The notes: a model not told the origin generated them from the letters alone. DNA of 64,000 bases from Asaia lannensis NBRC 102526 (GCF_024054035.1 NZ_JAMXQU010000009.1:62001-126000); one strand, 5' to 3'. Positions 44,609 to 54,129 are shown, counted from the first letter of the stretch. Made by a program: numbers and translations.

Positions 44609-46417
44609 ATGGCAAATATAAGTTTCCCATCGTTTGTGAGTCATGCAGACGCCACAACTCCTGCCGGTGTAACGAATACCATCACACTCAGCACGGGCGC
44701 CAACTGGTGCTGGACACATGGGCCCAGTGGACAGAATAGCCCGTTCAATGTCGACGGAACATTGATTTTCAATATGGCGGTGAATTCCAGCGTTGCACTG
44801 GGTTCCTATTCAGGCTCCGACTACTATGGAGCCATTATAGGAAGCAATGGTGTAGTGACCGTCAATGGGAGCGGTGATCAGGGAGCAGCCGACGTTTCTA
44901 CCGGCGTAGCGATAGGGTTTTTCAACATAGCCGGACACACGACGAACAACGGAATTCTGAATATTTCCAATTGTTCGCTCCTGAACTGGCAAAATACTGG
45001 AACCATAACTGGATCTGGAGTAATCAACCTCACCAACGTCACTTTGGCAACTGATATATCCAACGATCAGTATTGCTACCAGAATGCGACATTCACAAAC
45101 ATTTCTGGCCAGACTATAAATATGGTCAAATCCCAGATTTCTTTCGGCAGTAATGGTGGCGTGGGATCGCTGGACAATGTAACCATAAATTGTACCGGTG
45201 GAAATAATTACATTGCGATTAATTCAAGCATTATATCCAACGTTAAAGGGCTAAAAATTCGGGGCTTCGGCGCTGGAGATATACTGGATCTGGGTTCCAT
45301 TGGCTCTAATGATAGCTACGTATACGATCCCAAGACAGGTATTCTCACAATCTCAACGAATTATAATGGGGCCACTGTAAGTCTGAATATCGATATTGGT
45401 CTTGGCTATGACCCAAGCGGGTTTACTATTGTAAAAACTTACACAGGATCGACCGATACCGGCGTCAGTTACACTCCGGCCCCGCCCTGTTATCTGGCTG
45501 GCACCATGATCGATACAGCACGCGGGTTGGTTGCTGTGGAGGATATTACTCCATCTGATTATGTACTGGCATATGAGGACGGAAAGCAGATCGCCCGCGC
45601 AGTAATCTGGACAGGTAAAACCCGGGTAGATGCTACACACCCTCCCGTGATTATTCGTACAAATGCACTGGGTGTAAACAGGCCTTTTATAGACCTGTAT
45701 GTTACCGAAGAGCACTGCCTGTTTCTCGATGACTGTTTTGTTCCTGTTCGCATGCTCGTAAACGGTCATTCGATCGTGCTGGATACGTGCTCGCGAAGTT
45801 ACGATGTCTACCACATCGAACTTGAGACACACTCGATCATCCGGGCTAATGGCCTCCTTTCGGAATCATTCCTCGACACCGGCCATATTGCCTTTGAAGA
45901 ACGTGAGAGCCGGAATCTGACCTGGGAAAAAGATGGTGCGGCGCCGTTATGTACCACGCGTGGGTTCGTCGAACCGATTTTCCGAAAGATTGCCGCCCGT
46001 GTTCCAGGACTTGTTGTTACAAGCGATGAGGCAGTCGCTGAAGCGGTGAGTGATGTCGTCCTGCTCCTCAACGACAAGACGCCCGTAGCGCCCACCCGCA
46101 GAAAAGACAGCACTCTGGTATTTACGATCAATGAACCGATCCGTTCATTGAGCATCTTGACCGAGGCGAAAGCGCCCAATGAGCATATTGGCCCATTCGT
46201 CGATGATCGCCGCATGCTCGGGGTTCTGGTTGGCGAAGTGTATCTGTTTTCACCCGAAGGAATGAGCACATTCCGCTCGCACCTCGACGAAAACGCGTTG
46301 ACCGGATGGCATGACCGCGAGAGCGATCTTTATCGTTGGACGGGTGCGCGGGCAGAATTACCTGATATCCGGACCGAATTCGAGACGACGGTAGTCGCGG
46401 TCACAATTCATGCATAA
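44609..46417 (+). CDS. Hint-domain protein with N-terminal beta-helix-like region
   Basis: A 602-residue protein. Residues 1-280 are Asn/Ser/Gly/Thr-rich repeats of beta-helix look (GSGVINLTNVTLATDIS, GGVGSLDNVTINCTGGNN). Residues about 292-430 are a Hint (Hedgehog/intein-like) domain: CYLAGTMIDTARG with Cys294 as autoprocessing nucleophile, VEDITPSDYVLAY, and VTEEHCLFLDDCFVPVRMLV with His369. The C-terminal 170 residues contain beta strands without a known fold. No standard signal peptide is seen. The first half is clearly richer in A and T than its neighbours, suggesting transfer or special composition. Such proteins recur in acetic acid bacteria; their function is unknown, but self-cleavage and surface display are plausible. 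Confidence 0.8.
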   Translation: MANISFPSFVSHADATTPAGVTNTITLSTGANWCWTHGPSGQNSPFNVDGTLIFNMAVNSSVALGSYSGSDYYGAIIGSNGVVTVNGSGDQGAADVSTGVAIGFFNIAGHTTNNGILNISNCSLLNWQNTGTITGSGVINLTNVTLATDISNDQYCYQNATFTNISGQTINMVKSQISFGSNGGVGSLDNVTINCTGGNNYIAINSSIISNVKGLKIRGFGAGDILDLGSIGSNDSYVYDPKTGILTISTNYNGATVSLNIDIGLGYDPSGFTIVKTYTGSTDTGVSYTPAPPCYLAGTMIDTARGLVAVEDITPSDYVLAYEDGKQIARAVIWTGKTRVDATHPPVIIRTNALGVNRPFIDLYVTEEHCLFLDDCFVPVRMLVNGHSIVLDTCSRSYDVYHIELETHSIIRANGLLSESFLDTGHIAFEERESRNLTWEKDGAAPLCTTRGFVEPIFRKIAARVPGLVVTSDEAVAEAVSDVVLLLNDKTPVAPTRRKDSTLVFTINEPIRSLSILTEAKAPNEHIGPFVDDRRMLGVLVGEVYLFSPEGMSTFRSHLDENALTGWHDRESDLYRWTGARAELPDIRTEFETTVVAVTIHA

Positions 46418-47164
46418 CCCAAACGCTGTTTATCATGGATATCCGAGTTCAATTGACAAAAGATGCCAGCATCAGCTCACTCTCGATCAGGTTGAGGTGA
46501 ACGAGCCGGAATTTCCATGTCTTGTCATAGCTCATAGCGCGTGGCGGTACGCTCGAACGACATCATCCTGGTGGTTTCCATTCATAAAAGTAACCCGCTC
46601 GATCACGCCAGAAGCCTTGGGGGCATAGCTCCCAGCATAATTTCAATGCAGCCGGACAACCGGGCAAATACCTTGAAGCCATCTCGGCGTGGCATGATCC
46701 ATTGCGATGAGGCTGATGCAGAGAGTGCCGTTTGACAGTGAGCATCGGGACATTGGAACTGCCGATTAACGTCGCACGTCCGAACGGTAATGACGCCGCC
46801 GCGCAGTCCGCAGCGTCATTACCGTTGTAGTAGTGTTACGACATCGGCGTCATTTGGAAGGCACTCCCGAAGGGACTTGGTCTCCGGCGGATCGCCTCCT
46901 CACGTTTCATCCATCGGATGAAACCCGGCGTATGAGGGAAACCCTCGAAAAGAGGTCTTGACCACTCGTCTCGCGAAAACGCAACGAGGTAGCGGTCGCC
47001 CTACCGGAAAGGACGTATCGCTACCGACACCTCGCTGCGAACCTCCAGACACGTTTCCGGAAATGACGGACCGCTCTAACCGGACTTGAAGGAAAGCCAC
47101 GGCCTCATTGCTCTCTGCGATCACACATGCAACCGCCACGGACCCCAGAGACCTCTGACAGTGG
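46418..47164. other. 747-base gene-poor stretch
   Basis: Between the Hint gene and the haem locus. Short frames exist at 46410-46628, 46541-46735 (both plus) and 46900-47139 (minus), but none has a ribosome site and family support. It contains the 14-bp inverted repeat at 46783-46826 and looks like worn, formerly coding or mobile DNA. Confidence 0.55.
46783..46826. repeat. perfect 14-bp inverted repeat
   Basis: AACGGTAATGACGC (46783-46796) and GCGTCATTACCGTT (46813-46826) around a 16-base GC-rich loop. No T-run follows. It stands alone in a gene-poor stretch. Confidence 0.7.
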
Positions 47165-47479
47165 CTAAGCGTCGATATGCTGGACCACTTCGAAACCCTC
47201 GAAAACCGGCGGACCGAGCGTCAGCGGCTTGTTGCCCCCTGCCCCGGCGTGAGCCTTGCGGAACTGCTCGGACTGGGTCCAGTCGCGAAAGGCCTCCTGC
47301 GAAGACCAGATCGTGTGAGACGACCAGAGAATATGGTCGTCCTTGACCGGACCGCGAAGGAGCGAGAAGGAAACGAACCCCGGCACGGTGGTCAGCAGCA
47401 CTTCGCGATCGAGCCAGCGCTGGCGAAAAGCCTCTTCGCTCTCAGGCAGGACCTGGAACCTGTTCATTGCGATATACAT
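47165..47479 (-). CDS. antibiotic biosynthesis monooxygenase domain protein, IsdG-like haem degradation candidate
   Basis: A 104-residue ferredoxin-like ABM-fold protein (MYIAMNRFQVLPESEEAFRQ, VPGFVSFSLLRGP, ILWSSHTIWSSQEAFRDWTQ). The last contains the Trp and the SHTIWSS segment with a His placed like that of IsdG/HmuQ-type haem monooxygenases. It is the last gene of the hmuTUV operon, 19 bases after hmuV, and would open the imported haem to free iron. ATG 47479 is chosen because AAGGG lies nine bases upstream. Confidence 0.75.
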   Translation of the reverse strand: MYIAMNRFQVLPESEEAFRQRWLDREVLLTTVPGFVSFSLLRGPVKDDHILWSSHTIWSSQEAFRDWTQSEQFRKAHAGAGGNKPLTLGPPVFEGFEVVQHIDA

Positions 47480-47498
47480 CGTCATAACCCTTGTTGCT

Positions 47499-48332
47499 TC
47501 AAAATGAACCGGGCGGAACGAGGTCATGCGGCAGAATGAAAGGCCGCCCCGTCCCGCTATGGTGCCCGGGAACGTAACCGGTCAGACCGAATACGTCTTC
47601 GAGCATCCGGCTTGTCATGATTTGTGTGGCGGGGCCGTCATCATAGACGTGCCCCTCGTGAATCACGACAATCCGGTCGGCAAAGGCGGCTGCCCAGTTC
47701 AGATCGTGCAGGACGGCAAGGCAGGCTCCCTGCCTGCCCGTTACCTCGCCCAGCCGACCGCCCTTGCCCGTATGCGCCCGCGCCAGTGACAGGATCTGTC
47801 CCTGGCGGGCAATATCCTGCGCCGAGACAGGCTCGTCCAGCAACAGGTATCCCTTGTTTCCGTGCCATCGTAGCTGAACCAGCACCCTGGCCAGATGCGC
47901 GCGCTGACGCTCGCCGCCTGACAGTGTGGTCACATCGCGCCCCACCAGTGCCGACAGGCCCACTTCCTCAAGCACGTCTCTCACAAGCGTCTGCAACCGA
48001 CGCCGTTCCTGTATGCCGGACTGCGCAACCACCCCGAAACAGGCCAGCTCCTTTACCGAGAACCGCGCATCGAAGCGGTGATCCTGCGTCAGCATGGCAC
48101 GGCGCGCTGCAAGAACCGGGATCGGGAATTGCGCGAGATCCTGCCCGCCGAGGGTCACGCGTCCGGCACTCGGTCGCAGCAGACCGGAGGCCACACGCAT
48201 GATCGTACTTTTACCGGCACCGTTTGGGCCTATGAGCGCAACCATCTCGCCCGGCGAAAACGCAAAACTCACGCGATCGAGCACGATCTGCCTCCCGGTT
48301 GCGACCGTTACATCATCAAGAACAAGGCTCAT
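47499..48332 (-). CDS. hmuV: haem ABC transporter ATP-binding protein
   Basis: A 277-residue ABC ATPase: Walker A LIGPNGAGKSTIM near residue 36, signature TLSGGERQRAHLARVL, Walker B YLLLDEPVSAQD and switch His in AVLHDLNWAAAFADRIV. The ALIGPNGAGKST and DLNWAA blocks with CVLEEVGLSALVGRDV are typical of HmuV. The start is the ATG in the TAATG overlap with hmuU. A longer reading of this frame (to 49418) runs on the same strand through hmuU in another frame and is not a gene. Confidence 0.9.
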   Translation of the reverse strand: MSLVLDDVTVATGRQIVLDRVSFAFSPGEMVALIGPNGAGKSTIMRVASGLLRPSAGRVTLGGQDLAQFPIPVLAARRAMLTQDHRFDARFSVKELACFGVVAQSGIQERRRLQTLVRDVLEEVGLSALVGRDVTTLSGGERQRAHLARVLVQLRWHGNKGYLLLDEPVSAQDIARQGQILSLARAHTGKGGRLGEVTGRQGACLAVLHDLNWAAAFADRIVVIHEGHVYDDGPATQIMTSRMLEDVFGLTGYVPGHHSGTGRPFILPHDLVPPGSF

Positions 48333-49345
48333 TATGCGATATCCCGATCGCCGAGACGCAGCAGCAGCCACAGGAAAACCGGCGCGCCGATCGCCGCAGT
48401 AATGATCCCGACCGGCATGTCGGAAGGCGGTGCAACGACGCGGGCCAGCGTATCGGACAGTACAAGCAGGATTCCGCCCGAAAGAGCCGAAGCAGGCACG
48501 AGCACCCTGTGGTCCGGACCGCTTATCAGACGCACCAGATGCGGCACGATCACCCCGACGAAACCGATCACGCCCGAGAAAGAGACGGCCGGACCGACGG
48601 CCAGCGTCACGGCGAAGAGGCAGAGATACTTCGTGCGGCGCACATGACATCCCATCAGGGCCGCGTTTTCCTCGCCGGCCAGCAGAAGATTGAGCGGGCG
48701 TGACAGGGCCACGAGAACAACGAGCGCGATAAACATCAGCGGCGCAAGGATGGATATTTCCTGCCAGCGCGCTCCCGAAAGACTGCCCATGGTCCAGAAT
48801 GTCAGATCGCGCAGGGCGGTGTCGTTCGCGCGATAGAGCAGAATACCGGTCCCCGCAGAAGCAAGCGCCCCAAGTGCCACGCCCGCCAGAACCAGTCGGT
48901 TGGTCGATAAAAGCCCCTGACGTGTCGACAGACCCTGAAGCAACATCGTCATGGCGCAGGCCCCTGCCATGCCGCCGGCGGGAATGCCCCAATGTGCAAG
49001 CACGCCCAGCCCGAACCAGACCGGCCCCTGCACAATCATGAGAGTTGCCCCCAGAGCAGCACCGGAAGAAACGCCAATCAACCCGGGATCGGCAAGCGGG
49101 TTGCGAAACATCCCCTGCATCACGGCACCCGCCGCACCCAGCCCTGCGCCAACCAGCACGGCCAGCACGATACGTGGCAGACGGATGCCCAGAACGATCA
49201 GTCGCGCCATCGCGGTATCTCGCGCGTGGGCAGGATTGAAACCGAACCCTGTCGCCCCGCACGCCAGTGCAAGCAGAGATACCCCCAGGAGAGCGACACA
49301 GAGCATGATCAGCACGGGCAGCGCAGGCAGGCGGTGTATCTTCAT
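48332..49345 (-). CDS. hmuU: haem ABC transporter permease (FecCD family)
   Basis: A 337-residue inner-membrane permease with about nine or ten helices. RLPRIVLAVLVGAGLGAAGA and MQGMFRNPLADPGLIGVSSG are hallmarks of the FecCD/BtuC family, as is GVIGFVGVIVPHLVRLISGPDHR. It moves periplasmic haem to the cytoplasm with HmuV. Coupled to hmuT (ATGA) and hmuV (TAATG). Confidence 0.92.
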   Translation of the reverse strand: MKIHRLPALPVLIMLCVALLGVSLLALACGATGFGFNPAHARDTAMARLIVLGIRLPRIVLAVLVGAGLGAAGAVMQGMFRNPLADPGLIGVSSGAALGATLMIVQGPVWFGLGVLAHWGIPAGGMAGACAMTMLLQGLSTRQGLLSTNRLVLAGVALGALASAGTGILLYRANDTALRDLTFWTMGSLSGARWQEISILAPLMFIALVVLVALSRPLNLLLAGEENAALMGCHVRRTKYLCLFAVTLAVGPAVSFSGVIGFVGVIVPHLVRLISGPDHRVLVPASALSGGILLVLSDTLARVVAPPSDMPVGIITAAIGAPVFLWLLLRLGDRDIA

Positions 49346-50274
49346 GCCGGGCGGGTATGAGCGGCAATCTGCTGGGCCAGGTCGAGCGCCGCTTCCGCGG
49401 TTCGCGGCCCGAAGCCAAGCAGCTTCTCGCCCTCCATATCGATGATGGCAGCGTTTTTTCCGGCTGGCGTGAGCATGACAGCTTCGTCCCTGAGCAGGGT
49501 TTCGCGCATGGTCTGGCCGCCCTGGCTCATCATCAGGATCACATCCGGCTGCAAATCGATCAGGGCTTCGCGCTCAAGCGCCTTGTAACCCTGCATCGCA
49601 CCACCGGCATTGACCGCACCGGCAAGCGTGATGATGGAATCGGCCGCCGTACCGGTTCCTGCAGCCATGGGCCGACCATTGACCACACGCATGACAAACA
49701 GAACGCGGTGCTTTTCGGAGTGAAGGTCTTTCCAGGCCTTGAGCGTACGAAGCTGGTTGTCGAACCGCACGACCATCGAGGCGCCCTGTTCACGCGCATC
49801 GAGAATGCTCGACAGGGTCACGATACGCTGACGCACACCATCGAGCGTCGGGGCGGCGTCGATCATCACCACTGGCGTGCCGGACTCGATAAGCTGCTCG
49901 ATCGCGGTCGCCGGGCCTGAATCGTTCATGGCAAGGACCAGATCGGGTTTGAGAGACAGCACGCCTTCGGCATTGAGCTGACGCATATAGCCGACCGAGG
50001 CCTTCTCTCTCAGCGCCGCGACCGGGTAGGTGGATGTGATATCCACCCCAGCAATCCTGTCAGCGAGACCAAGCGCGTAAAGCGTCTCGGTAATGGTGCC
50101 GCCAATGGAGACGATGCGGTTCATCGTGCCCAGAGTGACGGATCGGCCGCGACAGTCCTGAACACGCACGGGCCGTTTTTCACCTGCGCGTGCGCTACGC
50201 GAAGCAGCTCCCGACACACCGGTCGCGAAGGCCGTCAAGCCGAACTGACGTCGGCTGAACAATCTGATGCTCAT
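49342..50274 (-). CDS. hmuT: haem periplasmic binding protein
   Basis: A 310-residue class III binding protein. The N-terminus MSIRLFSRRQFGLTAFATG is a Tat-type signal (SRRQF). RIVSIGGTITETLYALGLAD and SVGYMRQLNAEGVLSLKPDLVLA are typical of HmuT. In the haem-ligand position there is SYP/TYPVAAL with Tyr. First gene of the leftward operon and divergent from the receptor gene across two Fur-box-like sites. ATG 50274 is preferred to an upstream one. Confidence 0.9.
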   Translation of the reverse strand: MSIRLFSRRQFGLTAFATGVSGAASRSARAGEKRPVRVQDCRGRSVTLGTMNRIVSIGGTITETLYALGLADRIAGVDITSTYPVAALREKASVGYMRQLNAEGVLSLKPDLVLAMNDSGPATAIEQLIESGTPVVMIDAAPTLDGVRQRIVTLSSILDAREQGASMVVRFDNQLRTLKAWKDLHSEKHRVLFVMRVVNGRPMAAGTGTAADSIITLAGAVNAGGAMQGYKALEREALIDLQPDVILMMSQGGQTMRETLLRDEAVMLTPAGKNAAIIDMEGEKLLGFGPRTAEAALDLAQQIAAHTRPA

Positions 50275-50370
50275 GAACCCTGACCCTTCCAATGGCGGGC
50301 GGGGGTGCTGTTGCTGCGATCCCTCACCTGACGGGGCGGAGGCTTAAAGGATGTTTTTACATCTTGCAAG

Positions 50371-50385
50371 TGCGAGTCATTCTCA
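50371..50385. promoter_or_regulatory. Fur-box-like site 1
   Basis: TGCGAGTCATTCTCA matches 11 of 14 scored bases of the 7-1-7 Fur consensus TGATAATnATTATCA. It lies in the 154-base gap between the divergent hmuT and hmuR genes. Confidence 0.6.
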
Positions 50386-50403
50386 ATAACCGTTCGCAAC
50401 AGT

Positions 50404-50418
50404 TGATAACGATTCGCA
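50404..50418. promoter_or_regulatory. Fur-box-like site 2
   Basis: TGATAACGATTCGCA, also 11 of 14 scored bases of the 7-1-7 Fur consensus, ending ten bases before the hmuR start codon. Binding here would block the receptor transcript or its promoter when iron is ample. Confidence 0.6.
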
Positions 50419-50428
50419 GGTAGAAACG

Positions 50429-52615
50429 ATGCCCGGGACCAGACAGGCCCTTTTATATTCGACCGCCCTCGCCGTGTTCGCATTGGGGCTCAAACCGGCA
50501 ATCGCCGATGACAGCGCATCGGCGCAGCGCGGCAGTGCACCATCCTACAAGGCGTCTGCCTCGCAGAATGCTGCTCCTGCCGGGCGGCAGGCTCACCTGC
50601 AGGACGCATCGCATGAAATTGCGCTTCCCAGCGTGAGAGTGCGTGGAACCACTGACATCAATGTCCCTCAGGCCAGCTCGACGCTTACCCGCAAGGACAT
50701 GCTCAGGGTTCAGCCGACAGAGCCCTATATGATCCTGACGGGCCTGCCCGGTGTCTATTTCCAGAATGACGGATCGCCCTCTCTCGCCATTTCCATACGC
50801 GGCATGCAGGATTTCGGGCGCGTGAATGTCATGGTGGATGGTGCGCGTCAGGATTTCCAGACCAGCAGTCATGGCGCGAACGGCAGCGTTTATGTCGACC
50901 CGGCCCTGCTTGCCGGTCTGGACGTTTCACGCGGCACCGTTGCAACCGCAGATGGCGCAGGAGCAATTGCCGGCGTGGTGAACATGCATACGCTCGGCGT
51001 GGAGGAACTGGTCGAGCCGGGCAAGCAGTATGGCGTCATGGCGCGCGCCCTTGGCGGGACAAACAACTACGACGGTTCGGGTGTGGTCGGCGCGGGTATC
51101 CGGCTTCGTCCCTGGCTCGGTGTTGCCGCAGCGTTCAGCATGCGCAGTTCGGGCGATTACGAAGACGGTGCAGGTACACGCATTCCCGAAACCTATCAGC
51201 GCATGCAATCCGGCCTGTTCAAGATCGACATCAAACCGGGCGTGGACCAGAGCCTGACACTCGGTACCGTCATCTATCACAATGAATTCGGACAGGGCAC
51301 AGAAGGCATTTATGCTGGCAACACGATACAGAACAACCAGGGCAACATCGAATATCGTTTTACCCCGCACGACAACAAACTCGTATCCCTTCATGTGAAA
51401 GGTTACGTCGTCTCGACGGGGCTCGATAACGCCATGCCAGCCTATCGAGCCATGACGATGGCAGAGGCCAATCTCACAAGATACAATCTGACGACACTGG
51501 GCTTCGAGGCTGACAACACGTCGCAGTTTCCGCTCGGTCCGATACTGGCCTCACTCAATTACGGCGGTGAGTATTATCATGACTCGGTCAATACCAAGGA
51601 CCAGACAGGGTTCGAGGGATCCACGCCTTCGGGCGGGCGTGGCGTCGGCAGCGCCTTCACCCAGCTCGCCCTGAACTGGAAAATTGTCCAGCTGACCGGG
51701 GCCCTGCGCTATGACAGCTATCATGCATCAGGCAGCGGCGTGAATCAGGCCTCTGGCTTCACCTCGATTCCTGCCGGGGCTTTCAGCGCGTCACGCGGGT
51801 CCGATGCGGTCAATCCCAAGGTTACGCTGGCCGTGACTCCGGTCCGCGGTTTGCAGCTCTATGGCAGCTATGGTCTTGGTTTCCGTCCGCCCGCCATGAC
51901 CGAAATGTTCATGGCCAGCTCGCATCCCGGACTGAGTTTCCTCAAATTCATCCCGAACCCCAATCTGGCGCCCGAGCAGACCTATGGCTGGGAGCTTGGA
52001 GCAAAACTCCATTATCGCGACGTGCTGACCGATGGCGACAAGGTGGAGTTCGACGGCGATTATTTCGATACGCGCGTCAAGAACTATATTGCCCAGACAC
52101 GCGTGATCGGCCGTCCGGCAGCGGGTTCGTTTATTCCGGTCTATGGCTACTACTATCAGAACATGGCCGGGAATACGTTCACCCACGGGTTTGAAGGACA
52201 GGCGAAATACGACAACAGGTTCGTTTTCGCGACGCTCTCCTATACCAACACGACAACGAAACTTCCCTACGCCGATTATACAGGTTTCGGCGCCATGCTC
52301 ACTACACCGCCACGCTCGGTTCTGGCTGGCACGGCGGGGATTCACCTTCTCGATAACCGGCTCTCCATCGGTGGGCGCATCAGGGCAGCAACACAGACAC
52401 TCGGTCAGCCCACAAGTCGTGTCGCGGCCTTTCCCAAGCAAGGCGGCTATGTCGTGTTCGATCTGTTCGGCGCCTATCAGCTCACCAAACAGCTACAGAT
52501 GTTCGTCAACGCGGATAATGTGACCAATCGCCGTTATTACACGAGCCAGATTTCAACCATTCCCAATCAGGGGCTTACGGTCATGGGCGGCCTGAGCTTT
52601 GCGCTCTCGCGATAA
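50429..52615 (+). CDS. hmuR: TonB-dependent haem receptor
   Basis: A 728-residue outer-membrane receptor with a signal peptide (cut near ALA/IADD, residue 26), a plug domain (about 60-190, ISIRGMQDFGRVNVMVDGAR) and a 22-strand barrel. In the barrel, GLGFRPPAMTEMF and FIPNPNLAPEQTYGWELG are the FRAP and NPNL motifs that mark haem receptors; here FRAP reads FRPP. The conserved haem-ligand His lies between them in most relatives (SSHPGL here). It takes up haem with TonB energy and passes it to HmuT. Confidence 0.9.
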   Translation: MPGTRQALLYSTALAVFALGLKPAIADDSASAQRGSAPSYKASASQNAAPAGRQAHLQDASHEIALPSVRVRGTTDINVPQASSTLTRKDMLRVQPTEPYMILTGLPGVYFQNDGSPSLAISIRGMQDFGRVNVMVDGARQDFQTSSHGANGSVYVDPALLAGLDVSRGTVATADGAGAIAGVVNMHTLGVEELVEPGKQYGVMARALGGTNNYDGSGVVGAGIRLRPWLGVAAAFSMRSSGDYEDGAGTRIPETYQRMQSGLFKIDIKPGVDQSLTLGTVIYHNEFGQGTEGIYAGNTIQNNQGNIEYRFTPHDNKLVSLHVKGYVVSTGLDNAMPAYRAMTMAEANLTRYNLTTLGFEADNTSQFPLGPILASLNYGGEYYHDSVNTKDQTGFEGSTPSGGRGVGSAFTQLALNWKIVQLTGALRYDSYHASGSGVNQASGFTSIPAGAFSASRGSDAVNPKVTLAVTPVRGLQLYGSYGLGFRPPAMTEMFMASSHPGLSFLKFIPNPNLAPEQTYGWELGAKLHYRDVLTDGDKVEFDGDYFDTRVKNYIAQTRVIGRPAAGSFIPVYGYYYQNMAGNTFTHGFEGQAKYDNRFVFATLSYTNTTTKLPYADYTGFGAMLTTPPRSVLAGTAGIHLLDNRLSIGGRIRAATQTLGQPTSRVAAFPKQGGYVVFDLFGAYQLTKQLQMFVNADNVTNRRYYTSQISTIPNQGLTVMGGLSFALSR

Positions 52616-52710
52616 CGCGGGCCGGACCTGTCGATCTGTTGACCCGGCCAGTCTCTTGCGCTGGCTCACGGAGTAAGGCACTGGCGCGGCAACCGACAAG
52701 GAGCCGCGCC

Positions 52711-53589
52711 GTGAACGCCGCCATTCCCCCTGCCGCCCGATATGACGATACACGCACGCGGGAGCGTCGGCTCGGTGACTGGCTGAAACGCCATATCCCC
52801 GGAACGCCGGGATTATTCGTCCTGTTTGTGCTCAAGCAGGGCTGGGCCTGTCTTTTCGGTGGGCTGATGCTTGGCGCCATTCTGGTCACCCACGCCGTCT
52901 GGTCACCGGACTGGGCTTTTCATCGCTACGATTTCCTGTTCCTTTTCGCAGTTGTCACACAGGGTCTGTTCCTGCTCTTCAGACTGGAAACACGTCAGGA
53001 AGCATTGATCATTCTCATATTCCATGCGACCGGTACGGCCATGGAGTGGTTCAAGGTGCATGCAGGTTCATGGGCCTATCCCGAACCCTGCTTTTTCAGG
53101 ATCATGCATGTCCCGCTTTTTTCGGGCTTCATGTACGCTTCTGTCGGCAGTTACATGGCGCGCGTGATCCGTCTGTTCGACATGCATTTCACGCCCTATC
53201 CCGATTTCAGATTATCTCTGGCTCTGGCGATCGCTATCTACGCCAATTTCTTCACCCATCATTTCATGCCCGATCTGCGCTGGTTGCTGGTGGCAGCGAC
53301 ACTGGCTCTCTACTGGCGCTGCGTCATCCAGTATCGGATCATGACCTCGATCTGGCATATGCGCCTGCCCCTCGCCGCCCTGTTATCGAGTGTTGCCCTC
53401 TGGATTGCAGAGAATATCGGCACATTTACCGGAACCTGGCTCTACGCCCACAGGCATTTCACATGGGTTGTCCACCCGCAGAAACTCGTCTCATGGTATC
53501 TCCTGCTCTATGTCGCATTCATCTCGGTAACGTTGCTTCTGCGTCCTGACCGCGCATCGGCAACGGCGCATACAAAAAGCATCGCATAA
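52711..53589 (+). CDS. DUF817 family membrane protein
   Basis: A 292-residue protein with about eight membrane helices and many Trp, His and Phe (FHATGTAMEWFKVHAGSWAY, MHVPLFSGFMYASVGSYMAR, NFFTHHFMPDLRW). These blocks are typical for DUF817, whose function is not known. The GTG start at 52711 is chosen because AAGGAG lies seven bases upstream; a frame open further upstream lacks support. It overlaps the next gene by one base. Confidence 0.85.
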   Translation: MNAAIPPAARYDDTRTRERRLGDWLKRHIPGTPGLFVLFVLKQGWACLFGGLMLGAILVTHAVWSPDWAFHRYDFLFLFAVVTQGLFLLFRLETRQEALIILIFHATGTAMEWFKVHAGSWAYPEPCFFRIMHVPLFSGFMYASVGSYMARVIRLFDMHFTPYPDFRLSLALAIAIYANFFTHHFMPDLRWLLVAATLALYWRCVIQYRIMTSIWHMRLPLAALLSSVALWIAENIGTFTGTWLYAHRHFTWVVHPQKLVSWYLLLYVAFISVTLLLRPDRASATAHTKSIA

Positions 53590-54026
53590 TGAGAGAAGCG
53601 CCCCGGCAGCGCACAGGCTATAATATCACGGTCGGGATGGCTCCCGTGGTTGCGCTTCTGCTGACGATCATCCTTGCGGGCATCGCCTGCCGGCTGGCCT
53701 CTCTGGGGCTTTCCCCATCCTTTCGCAAATGGAGCGGTTCGGTCCTATGGGGCGGCATGTTCTGGTGTCTTGCTGCCCTGATTGCGCGCGGCAGGTCGCG
53801 CCTTGTCATCCTGGTTCTCGCCCTGTGTGGGGCGACACTCAGCGAGACAGTCAAACTGCTTCATTTCCCATGGCTGGACACCCTGCGCGCGACAGGTGTC
53901 GGCGCGTTCGTGCTTGGCTCGCATTTCGCTTACGCCGACCTCATTGCCTATGCGGCTGGAGCCTGCCTGACAGGATTGCTGATGACGCAGGCACACATGA
54001 CCGGAAATAGGAAAAACAGAAAGTAA
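53589..54026 (+). CDS. DUF2809 family membrane protein
   Basis: A 145-residue protein with four membrane helices. LSPSFRKWSGSVLWGGMFWC and ETVKLLHFPWLDTLRATGVG are typical of DUF2809. ATG shares one base with the end of the DUF817 gene, so the two are coupled and probably act together in the membrane. Function unknown. Confidence 0.82.
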   Translation: MREAPRQRTGYNITVGMAPVVALLLTIILAGIACRLASLGLSPSFRKWSGSVLWGGMFWCLAALIARGRSRLVILVLALCGATLSETVKLLHFPWLDTLRATGVGAFVLGSHFAYADLIAYAAGACLTGLLMTQAHMTGNRKNRK

Positions 54027-54129
54027 TTCTGATTTTATTACAGGTTATGAATAAATTATAATAAGTCAGAACAGTGACAGAACCATGAACGTTTTGTTTA
54101 CGATCCGATTTTAATAAAACCATAATACT

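Noticed and set aside
46410-46735. Two short plus-strand frames after the Hint gene
   Set aside because: They overlap each other in different frames, lack ribosome sites and show no recognisable domain; they may be worn remnants.
46900-47139. Minus-strand 79-codon frame in the gene-poor stretch
   Set aside because: No ribosome site, biased composition and no family likeness.
48333-49418. Long extension of the hmuV reading frame (639 codons in total) running through hmuU
   Set aside because: The extension has unnatural composition (many Cys, Arg, His and Ser), while the hmuU frame over the same bases is a clear FecCD permease with a TAATG junction to hmuV.
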